From: an uncultured Treponema sp.
Lineage (GTDB): Bacteria; Spirochaetota; Spirochaetia; Treponematales; Treponemataceae
Direction of reading: 5' to 3'
NCBI GenBank assembly: GCA_937877535.1
Contig: CALFJF010000038.1
Span: 1-24,572, forward strand
Length of the DNA: 24,572 bases
Part shown: one piece after another, positions 1 through 6,090 of the stretch
Layout: every line of letters starts with the position of its first letter
How positions within the stretch are numbered: position 1 is the stretch's first letter
Notes under the pieces: generated by a model
Database searches by the model: none
What the model was told of the DNA's origin: nothing
What the model saw: only the letters and a program-made list of their open reading frames with translations
Position numbers and translations under genes: made by a program

Positions 1-404
1 GTAAATGCAGATTTTTCAAGGTCAAAAAAATAATTTGAGTTGCTTGTATGCTTTGAATTTTCCGACGACGGACACAAATCCGTAACAAGCAAATTGACGG
101 TTTTGTCGTTTGCCGAAAGAGCAACTGCCGTCCCTTCTGGCAGAGCCGAATATTTTGACTCAGAAACCGCGCAATGATACCACCCATCTTCGAGTTCTGG
201 AACGTAATACGCAACGGTTGTTGCGTCCGCGCCTTCGTAAAACGTAACGTAACCAGAGGTTTCGCTCGTGTATTGCCCCGAAACCGAAGATTCATTCGAC
301 TCATTTGATTCATTTGAAGAATCGGGAGTTTTTTCATCTTCGCAAGAAACAAAAAGCAACAAAAAACAAAGCAAAACCGCAACAAACTTAAAAATCTTAA
401 TCAT
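1..404 (-). CDS. Expansin-like lipoprotein, N-terminal part (runs off left edge)
   Basis: This reading frame starts at the ATG at 404, behind a good GGAGGAG ribosome site (411-417 on the plus strand), and stays open for 134 codons to the window edge. The protein begins with a short hydrophobic signal ending LLLFVSC, so Cys21 is a likely lipidation site. A short Ser/Asn/Glu linker made of repeated SNE units follows. The next part contains GYVTFY, YVPELEDGWYHCAVS, an ALS-N-DK stretch and VTDLCPSS followed by YFFDLEKSAF. This order (a G-Y-x-T-F/Y start, then V-T-D-L-C/Y-P, then x-D-L-s-x-x-A-F) matches the double-psi beta-barrel of bacterial expansin/RlpA-like proteins, which loosen or bind plant cell wall or peptidoglycan. 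The C-terminal half is outside the window. Family assignment is from motif memory only; the lipoprotein nature is more certain than the function. Confidence 0.68.
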   Translation of the reverse strand, partial: MIKIFKFVAVLLCFLLLFVSCEDEKTPDSSNESNESNESSVSGQYTSETSGYVTFYEGADATTVAYYVPELEDGWYHCAVSESKYSALPEGTAVALSANDKTVNLLVTDLCPSSENSKHTSNSNYFFDLEKSAF

Positions 405-428
405 ATTTTACTCCTCCAAAAAAATTGA

Positions 429-478
429 CGGTGGTTGAGCCTGTCGAAACCACCGCTTTTGGCATACTTTCTAAAACG
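429..478 (-). repeat. Partial copy of dispersed palindromic repeat (copy 1)
   Basis: The hairpin with arms CGGTGGTT / AACCACCG lies at 429-455. A 17-base end sequence at 462-478 differs by three bases from the left end of the full elements at 3744-3880 and 5928-6024. The other terminal sequence is missing, so this is a half or decayed copy. It lies just upstream of the lipoprotein gene. Read on the minus strand, the hairpin is followed closely by seven T (418-424 on plus), so it could also act as a weak terminator before that gene's ribosome site. Confidence 0.75.
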
Positions 479-521
479 TTTTACAATTTTACAATTTGAA
501 TAACAATTTTTCGAGCGATTT

Positions 522-536
522 TGAAAATCATTCTCA
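522..536. promoter_or_regulatory. Fur/Zur-like operator, distal box
   Basis: The 15-mer TGAAAATCATTCTCA matches the 7-1-7 Fur-family palindrome TGATAATnATTATCA at all but two informative positions. It lies just upstream of a TTGACA hexamer in front of the metal ABC operon. That placement supports repression by a Fur, Zur or PerR-type metalloregulator. Which regulator binds cannot be told from the sequence; zinc-responsive Zur is the simplest guess from the operon content. Confidence 0.55.
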
Positions 537-543
537 AATTTTA

Positions 544-571
544 TTGACACAAAAGTGCGATTTTTGCTAAT
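544..571 (+). promoter_or_regulatory. Promoter of the metal ABC operon
   Basis: A perfect -35 hexamer TTGACA (544-549) is followed after 16 bases by GCTAAT (566-571), a four-out-of-six match to TATAAT. Transcription would start near 578, inside the proximal Fur/Zur-like box. The -10 choice is uncertain; TAATCT at 568 is another option. Confidence 0.55.
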
Positions 572-572
572 C

Positions 573-587
573 TGATAATCGTTATCA
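573..587. promoter_or_regulatory. Fur/Zur-like operator, proximal box
   Basis: The 15-mer TGATAATCGTTATCA has perfect six-base arms and differs from TGATAATnATTATCA at only one position. It overlaps the expected transcription start of the operon, the usual place for a repressor that blocks RNA polymerase. Together with the box at 522-536 it brackets the promoter. Confidence 0.65.
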
Positions 588-629
588 TTTTTATCAATTT
601 TTCAAAACACAAATCAAAAAAGGAAAAAG

Positions 630-1607
630 ATGAAAAAATCAAACGTAATTATTTCTGTGGCAATTTTTTTTGCTCTGTTCGCGCTCATTTTTTCTGGAGC
701 GCAGGCGTTTGCGGCAAAAAAGCCAAAATCGGAGTCAAAAAAACTCAAAATTGTTGCAACGATTTTTCCAGAATACGATTGGACGCGCGAAATTTTGGGC
801 GAACGGGCGGCGGACGCGGAACTCACGTTGCTTTTGGACAACGGCGTTGACCTTCATTCGTTTCAGCCGAGCATGAAAGACATCATAAAAGTTGGCGCGG
901 CGGACGTTTTTATTTTTGTGGGCGGAGAAAGCGACGAGTGGATTGAAGACGCGCTCAAAAATGCCACAAACAAAAATCAAAAAACCGTGAATTTGCTTGA
1001 AATCCTGGGCGAGCGAGCAAAAACGGAAGAAATTGTAGAAGGAATGGAATCTTCGGACGAGGACGAGGACGAAAAAGACGAACATGTTTGGCTTTCAATC
1101 AAAAACGCACCCATTTTGTGCGAGGCGATTTGCAACGCGATTTGTGAAGCGGACGCAGAAAATGCGCACGTTTATCAAAAAAATCTTGCGCTGTATACAA
1201 AAAAATTGAGCGAACTCGACGCTGAATACGAAAAAACGATTTTGAATGCGTCCAAAAAAACGTTGCTTTTTGCGGATAGATTTCCGTTTCGCTACCTTGT
1301 GGACGATTACGGACTTTCTTATTTTGCGGCGTTTTCGGGCTGTTCTTCGGAAACGGAGGCGAGTTTTAAGACGGTCGTTTTTCTTTCTGGAAAAATCGAC
1401 GAATTGAATCTTGGAACGATTTGCACGATTGAAAAATGCGACCAAAAACTTGCAAAATCCGTGATTCAAAATTCCAAAAAAAAGAAAGCAAATATCGCTG
1501 AAATCGATTCCATGCAAGCGACAACGTTGCGCGACGCAAAAAAAGGCGCAACGTACATCAAAATCATGAAAAAAAATCTTGCGGCAATCAAAAACGCACT
1601 CCGCTAA
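630..1607 (+). CDS. znuA: Metal (zinc) ABC transporter substrate-binding protein, ZnuA/TroA-like
   Basis: This 325-residue protein starts at 630 behind AAGGAAAAAG and has a signal peptide (about residues 1-28, ending AQAFA). The mature part begins KIVATIFPEYDW, typical of cluster-9 solute-binding proteins that hand Zn or Mn to an ABC importer. Likely metal ligands are His76 in DLHSFQPS, His152 in EHVWLS, and the carboxylates near DRFPFRYLVDDYGL (from Asp216) and EIDSMQ (about 291-296). The His-rich loop common in ZnuA is replaced by an acidic loop (DEDEDEKDE, about 143-151) just before His152. It is the first gene of a four-gene operon with a second protein, ATPase and permease, and probably responds to metal through the two upstream boxes. 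Family is secure; zinc rather than manganese is an inference from the loop position and general family pattern. Confidence 0.9.
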   Translation: MKKSNVIISVAIFFALFALIFSGAQAFAAKKPKSESKKLKIVATIFPEYDWTREILGERAADAELTLLLDNGVDLHSFQPSMKDIIKVGAADVFIFVGGESDEWIEDALKNATNKNQKTVNLLEILGERAKTEEIVEGMESSDEDEDEKDEHVWLSIKNAPILCEAICNAICEADAENAHVYQKNLALYTKKLSELDAEYEKTILNASKKTLLFADRFPFRYLVDDYGLSYFAAFSGCSSETEASFKTVVFLSGKIDELNLGTICTIEKCDQKLAKSVIQNSKKKKANIAEIDSMQATTLRDAKKGATYIKIMKKNLAAIKNALR

Positions 1608-1681
1608 AAAATCAAAAACACTCTTGAATTCTGGGGCGATTTTAGAGAAACTAAAAATGAAAAATGCAGGAGGAGAAAACT

Positions 1682-2185
1682 ATGTCGCTTTGGGAAACCA
1701 ACGGAAGATCTGAAAATGAAGAGGCAAAAGCGGGTGGAAAAAATAAAAACGCGATTTTCCTTATTTTGGCTGCGATTTCGCTTTGCGTAACGCTCGCGCT
1801 CGTTTTGATTCAAAACAAAACTGCTCCCCAAAAAACGGAAATCGACCTTTCGCATTTGGGAACCACGATGATTTACGCGGAACTCGCTTCGGTTTTTACG
1901 GAACCTGAAAAATACAACGGAACGACTTTTAGAATGCACGGTTCGCTTGAAATCGACGAAAACGAAATTGACGGAAAACGAGTGCAAACGCTTTATTGCA
2001 CGGTTCAAGACACTTCCGCGTGCTGCTCGATAGGTCTTCCGTTTGTTCTTGAAGCAGAATCCAACACTCCCCTGCCCTCGCCTGGAACACAAATTACCGT
2101 GCGCGGCGTTTTTGGCGAAGCGCGCGACGAGTTTGGAGAATATCACGCTCTCAAAAATGCTGTCATCGAACAGTTTTACGATTAA
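1682..2185 (+). CDS. Membrane-anchored CC-motif protein in the metal ABC operon (OB-fold-like, function unknown)
   Basis: The start at 1682 is chosen because AGGAGGAG (1668-1675) sits six bases upstream; an in-frame ATG at 1664 lies within or before that site. The 167-residue protein has a charged N-terminus, one membrane helix (about residues 24-42) and a soluble domain that would face outward. The domain reads DLSHLGTTMIYAELASV, then EPEKYNGTTFRMHG, then QDTSACCSIGLPFVLE and ITVRGVFGE. The P-E-K-Y-x-G-x-T-x-R-x-x-G stretch resembles small OB-fold proteins. It is a clear paralogue of the protein at 3913-4329; both keep the ACC pair and the EPEKY block. Position between the binding protein and ATPase points to a role in metal uptake, for example an accessory metal-binding factor, but no function is established from the sequence. 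Confidence 0.85.
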   Translation: MSLWETNGRSENEEAKAGGKNKNAIFLILAAISLCVTLALVLIQNKTAPQKTEIDLSHLGTTMIYAELASVFTEPEKYNGTTFRMHGSLEIDENEIDGKRVQTLYCTVQDTSACCSIGLPFVLEAESNTPLPSPGTQITVRGVFGEARDEFGEYHALKNAVIEQFYD

Positions 2186-2203
2186 AAATCCGAGGAGAAA
2201 ACA

Positions 2204-2893
2204 ATGGCAATAATCGAGTGCGATTCGCTTTCGCTCGGATACGGCGGACGAGAAGTGATTGGAGGGCTTTCGTTTAAGGTTGAAACAGGCGACTATCTTT
2301 GCATTGTGGGCGAAAATGGAGCGGGAAAAACCACGCTTATGAAAACGCTTCTTGCACTCCAAAAGCCGCTCGGCGGAAATCTCACATTTGGCGAAGGATT
2401 TGACCGAAAAAAAATCGGCTACCTTCCGCAACAAACGCTCGTTCAGCGGGATTTTCCAGCGGTCGTTGAGGAAATTGTCCGCTCTGGCTGTTTGAATCGA
2501 CTCAGGCATCGCGTATTTTTTGGCTCAAAAGAAAACGAACGAACGAAAAACGCGCTTGAAACGCTTGGCATTTTGGAATTGCGCAAAAAAAGTTACCGCG
2601 AACTTTCGGGTGGGCAACAGCAGCGCGTTCTTCTTGCGCGGGCACTTTGCGCTGCGGATTCAACGTTGCTTTTGGACGAGCCTGTAACGGGACTCGACAT
2701 GGAGGCGACGGCAGATTTGTACGGAATTATCAAAAATCTGCACGCACGCGGAATGACGATTTTGATGATTACGCACGACGAAGACGCTGTTCAATACGCC
2801 ACGCACGTTTTGCATTTAGGAAAAACGTTTTTCTTTGGAACAAAATCCGAATTTGAAAAAACGAATCTTGGAAAAAAAGAATTAAACCGTTAG
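2204..2893 (+). CDS. znuC: Metal ABC transporter ATP-binding protein, ZnuC-like
   Basis: This 229-residue ABC ATPase powers import of the metal delivered by the binding protein at 630. The Walker A motif GENGAGKTT is at residues 36-44. The Q-loop region is IGYLPQQ, the signature is LSGGQQQRV, Walker B is TLLLDEP with a following D-loop GLD, and the switch histidine is in MITHD. The start has a GAGGAG site at 2192-2197. It lies 18 bases after the CC-motif gene and ten bases before the permease gene, so the four genes form one operon. The length fits the ZnuC/TroB/AdcC group. Metal specificity comes from the partner proteins, not from this subunit. Confidence 0.93.
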   Translation: MAIIECDSLSLGYGGREVIGGLSFKVETGDYLCIVGENGAGKTTLMKTLLALQKPLGGNLTFGEGFDRKKIGYLPQQTLVQRDFPAVVEEIVRSGCLNRLRHRVFFGSKENERTKNALETLGILELRKKSYRELSGGQQQRVLLARALCAADSTLLLDEPVTGLDMEATADLYGIIKNLHARGMTILMITHDEDAVQYATHVLHLGKTFFFGTKSEFEKTNLGKKELNR

Positions 2894-2903
2894 GAAAATT
2901 AAC

Positions 2904-3731
2904 ATGGATTTTTTTGATTATCTTTCGTATGCAACGACGCAACGCGCACTCATCGCAGGAACGCTTATCGCGCTTTGCTCCTCGCTTTTGGGTGTAACGC
3001 TCGTTTTGCGACGATTTTCGTTTATCGGCGACGGATTGAGTCACGTGGCATTTGGAGCAATGAGCGTTGCTTCGGTTCTTTCGCTTTCAAATCGAATGAT
3101 TTTGGTGCTTCCTGCAACGGTTTTTGTGGCGGTTGTTCTTCTTTGCAGCGGAAAAAGGCGCATAAAAGGCGATGCCGCGCTTGCAATGCTTTCCGTTAGT
3201 TCGCTTGCGGCGGGTTATCTTCTTTTGAACGTGCTAAAACCGACCACGAATCTTTCGGGCGACGTTTGCGGAACGTTGTTTGGTTCTTACGCAATCGTCA
3301 CGCTCACATCGGGCGAAGTTTGGCTTTCGGCAGTGCTTTCGATTATTGTGTGCGTGCTTTTTGTTTTGGGCTACAATCGACTTTTTTCGATTACGTTTGA
3401 CGAGAATTTTGCGAGCGCAACAGGAACAAAAACTGGTGCGTACAACATCGCGCTTGCCGTTGTTATTGCCGTTGTCGTGGTTCTTGCAATGAATCTCGTT
3501 GGCTCGCTTTTGGTGAGCGCACTCGTTATTTTTCCCGCGTTGAGTGCAATGCGACTGTGCAAAAGTTTCCGCTCGGTTACAATTTTTTCCGTTATTTTTT
3601 CCGTTTTTGACGCGCTCGCAGGAATCATCGTTTCAATCATCGCAGACACGCCCGTGGGAGCTACAATCGTCGCACTCGATTGTTTTACATTTGCAACGTG
3701 CTTTTTAGTCGGAAAAATCTTAGGTCGATAA
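2904..3731 (+). CDS. znuB: Metal ABC transporter permease, ZnuB-like
   Basis: This 275-residue integral membrane protein of the ABC-3 permease family has about eight to nine hydrophobic segments spread along its length. The early RRFSFIGDGLSHVAFG segment (about residues 36-51) is the family hallmark. Later segments such as NLVGSLLVSALVIFPALSA also match ZnuB/TroC/AdcB proteins. It is the last gene of the metal operon and would form the channel as a dimer with the ATPase. A palindromic repeat starts 13 bases after the stop codon; it may form a hairpin at the end of the transcript, but it lacks a T-run, so read-through into the paralogue gene at 3913 is possible. Confidence 0.92.
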   Translation: MDFFDYLSYATTQRALIAGTLIALCSSLLGVTLVLRRFSFIGDGLSHVAFGAMSVASVLSLSNRMILVLPATVFVAVVLLCSGKRRIKGDAALAMLSVSSLAAGYLLLNVLKPTTNLSGDVCGTLFGSYAIVTLTSGEVWLSAVLSIIVCVLFVLGYNRLFSITFDENFASATGTKTGAYNIALAVVIAVVVVLAMNLVGSLLVSALVIFPALSAMRLCKSFRSVTIFSVIFSVFDALAGIIVSIIADTPVGATIVALDCFTFATCFLVGKILGR

Positions 3732-3743
3732 TCGATTTTGTGG

Positions 3744-3880
3744 TATTACAGAAAGTATGCTGGGAGCGGTGGTTGAGTAGACCGAAGGTCGTATCGAAAC
3801 CACCGTAGTGTAAGAAGATGGTGGTTTCGACAAGCTCAACCACCGCATATTGCTTACAGGTCGGCATACATTTTGTAACA
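3744..3880 (+). repeat. Palindromic MITE-like repeat, copy 2 (with extra internal hairpin)
   Basis: The 137-base element has 17-base imperfect inverted ends (TATTACAGAAAGTATGC at 3744 and GCATACATTTTGTAACA ending at 3880). The core is a nested hairpin at 3767-3805, with outer arms CGGTGGTT / AACCACCG and inner arms GACC / GGTC. Leaving out 40 bases at 3806-3845, it matches the reverse complement of 5928-6024 over 97 bases with only three differences. The extra 40 bases hold a second, shorter hairpin of the same family. There is no open reading frame inside it. Confidence 0.9.
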
Positions 3881-3912
3881 TCTCCATCGATTTATTTAGA
3901 AGGAAGAACGTT

Positions 3913-4329
3913 ATGAGAAAAATCGTGTGCGCCGTTTTTTTTGCCCTCGTTTTTTTTGAAGTGGCAGCGGCAGGAAAAAAGAAAGTTGACGTAGATTTGA
4001 CGCGCCTTCCCGCCACGCTCATTTACGGCGAAGTATTCAACATGATTGTAGAGCCTGAAAAATATGAAGGAAAAACGATTCGGATTCGCGGACAATTTTC
4101 CGTTTTTGAAGACGAACGAAATCCAATCAAAAAACGAACATTTGCTTGCGTAATTATGGACGCAACCGCGTGTTGCGCACAAGGAATGGAATTCACGCTC
4201 AAAGGCTCGCCGTCTTATCCAAGCGCATACCCGCAAAAAAATTCAGTGATTACACTCGTCGGAACATATCATCAGCACGACGTAAACGGCTACACCTGCA
4301 CCGAACTCGTTGATTGCGAAATTGAATAA
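3913..4329 (+). CDS. Secreted CC-motif protein, paralogue of the metal-operon protein (OB-fold-like, function unknown)
   Basis: The start at 3913 (MRKIVC) has AGGAAG about eight bases upstream; a longer frame from a TTG at 3850 would begin inside the palindromic repeat and is not favoured. The 138-residue product has a signal peptide (about residues 1-20, ending VAAAG) and then a domain parallel to the protein at 1682. Shared blocks are VDLTRLPATLIYGE, EPEKYEGKTIRIRG and MDATACCAQGMEFTL, ending with a glycine-containing strand ITLVGTYH. Unlike the first copy it has no retained membrane helix, so it is probably periplasmic. It follows the metal operon on the same strand, separated by the repeat at 3744-3880, and its 3' end is only eight bases from the convergent nnr gene. 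Accessory metal handling is a guess based on the paralogue's operon. Confidence 0.8.
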   Translation: MRKIVCAVFFALVFFEVAAAGKKKVDVDLTRLPATLIYGEVFNMIVEPEKYEGKTIRIRGQFSVFEDERNPIKKRTFACVIMDATACCAQGMEFTLKGSPSYPSAYPQKNSVITLVGTYHQHDVNGYTCTELVDCEIE

Positions 4330-4337
4330 ACGTAAAA

Positions 4338-5822
4338 TTAGCCAAGCGATGCGACTTTTTCGATGAGTTCAAGCGGAGTCATCGAAAAATCGCACGCAAT
4401 TTTGCGGCTGGCAAGTGCGTGGGCAAGCGAAGCGGTGGCTGCCGCGTCTATGCAACGGTATTTTTGCGAAAGCAAGGCGACAATCAATCCAGAAAGCACG
4501 TCCCCGCTCCCTCCTTTTGCAAGGCACGGTTTTCCGAACGGATTAACGTACAAATTGAATTTTCTGCCGTCAAACTGTCCAATCATCGGGTTTGCGCCCT
4601 TTACGATAATCGTTGCTTTGGGAAATGCGCGACAAAACAACTCAATTAACTCTGGACGGCGCGTTATGCAATCTTGAACAGAATAGTCGCCGAGCGAACA
4701 CGCCCTCAAAATCGCCTGAAATTCTTTTGGATGCGGCGTGAGGACGGTTTTTCTTCCGCGCTGTTTCAAAAATCCAGGAAGAGAGGGCGAATAACAAGCG
4801 TCCGCGTCGATTACGCACGGAATTTCAGGATTTACCGCAAGAAAATTGAAAAATTGCTGAATAATCGCTTCCGCCTGCGCCGTTCGTCCAAGTCCCATTC
4901 CCAGCGCAATCGCGGTCGTTCGCTCTGGAAGTTCGGTAGCCGTCATAAGTTCTGGCGGAACAGAATCAAAATCCGCGTCGCCCGATAAATCAACAAGTGT
5001 AACAAGCCCCGCGCCAAATCGCTCCGCAGAAAGCCCCGAAAGAACGGGCGCACCTTTTTTTTCTCCAAACGCGATTACCGCGTGTCCAAAACTGCCTTTG
5101 TTTACGCAAAGCCGCGTTCGGTGCGGAAGAAACATATCGCTTTCGTCCAAAAGCACGGCGGCTTTGAGCGGCGAATTTGACGAATTTTCGTAGAGCCTTC
5201 TCACGACTCCCAAATCAGCGCACACAACTTCGCCAGTAAAATCTTTTGTTAAATCGTGAAAAAGCGACAATTTTAACGCGCCCATCGTCACCGTCAAATC
5301 CGCCTTGAACGTTCCCACGGAAACGTTGCCGTCTAAATCGATTCCGCTCGGAACGTCGCACGCAATCCGAAACGCAGAAACGTCGTTTGCGTCATTCAAA
5401 AGAATTTGGATTTTTTCGTTCAATTCGCCACGAAATCCCGTTCCAAAAATGCAATCCACGATTACGACTGCGCTTTCCACAAATTCAAGCGTAAAATCTT
5501 CCAAATCAAAGAAAACCGTGCCGCATTTTGCTGCGCGCTCCGCTTGAAGCACGCACAGCGGACTTGACGGCTGCTCGCATTGAAAAACAACAACGTCATA
5601 TCGCAAGCGCAATCGCCGAGCAAGCGCGTAACCGTCCGCGCCGTTGTTCCCGCGCCCGCAAAAAATCAACACGCGATTTCTAAAATCGCTGAATTTTCCA
5701 TGCTCAAGAATTGCATTTTCAAGGGCAGCGGCAGCATTTTCCATCATAATTTCTTCTGTAAGCCCGTAAGCGGCTCTGCACGATTCATCGAGTTTTCGGG
5801 TATCAAAAAACAAATTTTGCAT
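4338..5822 (-). CDS. nnr: Bifunctional NAD(P)H-hydrate epimerase / ADP-dependent NAD(P)H-hydrate dehydratase
   Basis: This 494-residue fusion protein repairs hydrated NADH and NADPH. The N-terminal YjeF_N epimerase domain carries RVLIFCGRGNNGADGYALAR (GRGNNGADG at about residues 56-64) and the later CDVPSGIDLDGN motif. The C-terminal ribokinase-like dehydratase domain carries the INKGSFGHAVI-type segment (here CVNKGSFGHA), LTPHPKEF, NPFGKPCLAKGGSGDVLSG and a final helix; the GSGD is the catalytic and nucleotide-binding signature. Length and domain order fit E. coli-type Nnr. It is a single gene on the minus strand, convergent with the CC-motif paralogue and lying between two inverted copies of the palindromic repeat. 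No strong ribosome site is seen; a weak ACGGAAAA precedes the ATG. Confidence 0.93.
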   Translation of the reverse strand: MQNLFFDTRKLDESCRAAYGLTEEIMMENAAAALENAILEHGKFSDFRNRVLIFCGRGNNGADGYALARRLRLRYDVVVFQCEQPSSPLCVLQAERAAKCGTVFFDLEDFTLEFVESAVVIVDCIFGTGFRGELNEKIQILLNDANDVSAFRIACDVPSGIDLDGNVSVGTFKADLTVTMGALKLSLFHDLTKDFTGEVVCADLGVVRRLYENSSNSPLKAAVLLDESDMFLPHRTRLCVNKGSFGHAVIAFGEKKGAPVLSGLSAERFGAGLVTLVDLSGDADFDSVPPELMTATELPERTTAIALGMGLGRTAQAEAIIQQFFNFLAVNPEIPCVIDADACYSPSLPGFLKQRGRKTVLTPHPKEFQAILRACSLGDYSVQDCITRRPELIELFCRAFPKATIIVKGANPMIGQFDGRKFNLYVNPFGKPCLAKGGSGDVLSGLIVALLSQKYRCIDAAATASLAHALASRKIACDFSMTPLELIEKVASLG

Positions 5823-5927
5823 GATTTTCCGTTGGATTTTGGGGATTTTCCCCGTAAGATTGCGCCAGAAACGGCGGTCTTATTGTAAATGATAATCAAA
5901 TAAAATGATACGAAAAAATCTGGGAGA

Positions 5928-6024
5928 TGTTACAAAATGTATGCTGACCTGCAAGCAATATGCGGTGGTTTCGATACGACCTTCGGTCTACTCAACCACC
6001 GCTCCCAGCATACTTTCTGTAACA
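5928..6024 (-). repeat. Palindromic MITE-like repeat, copy 3 (complete 97-base form)
   Basis: This is the reverse-complement form of the element at 3744-3880. Read on the minus strand it starts TGTTACAGAAAGTATGC (6024 down to 6008) and ends GCATACATTTTGTAACA (5944 down to 5928), with the nested hairpin between. Apart from the 40-base insert in copy 2, only three positions differ. It sits between the nnr start and the MATE gene stop, so it lies upstream of nnr and downstream of the exporter. Confidence 0.9.
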
Positions 6025-6090
6025 CCACCAAAATCTGTTAGTTTCGATAGACTCTCCTCCCCGCCCCCAATGTAACAATCGCATTTCTAG

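Noticed and set aside
1604..2509. 301-codon minus-strand frame across the CC-motif and znuC genes
   Set aside because: It covers two genes in the opposite operon and its translation is rich in Arg, Phe and Lys with no recognisable motif.
5885..5910. Fur-like box upstream of nnr (TGATAATCAAATAAA)
   Set aside because: Only the left half fits the palindrome; the right half does not, and AT-rich sequence gives such half sites by chance.
6030..6085. Another copy of the palindromic repeat near the MATE stop
   Set aside because: GTTTCGATAGACTC and TGTAACA fragments are present, but there is no paired arm or proper spacing, so at most it is a decayed remnant.
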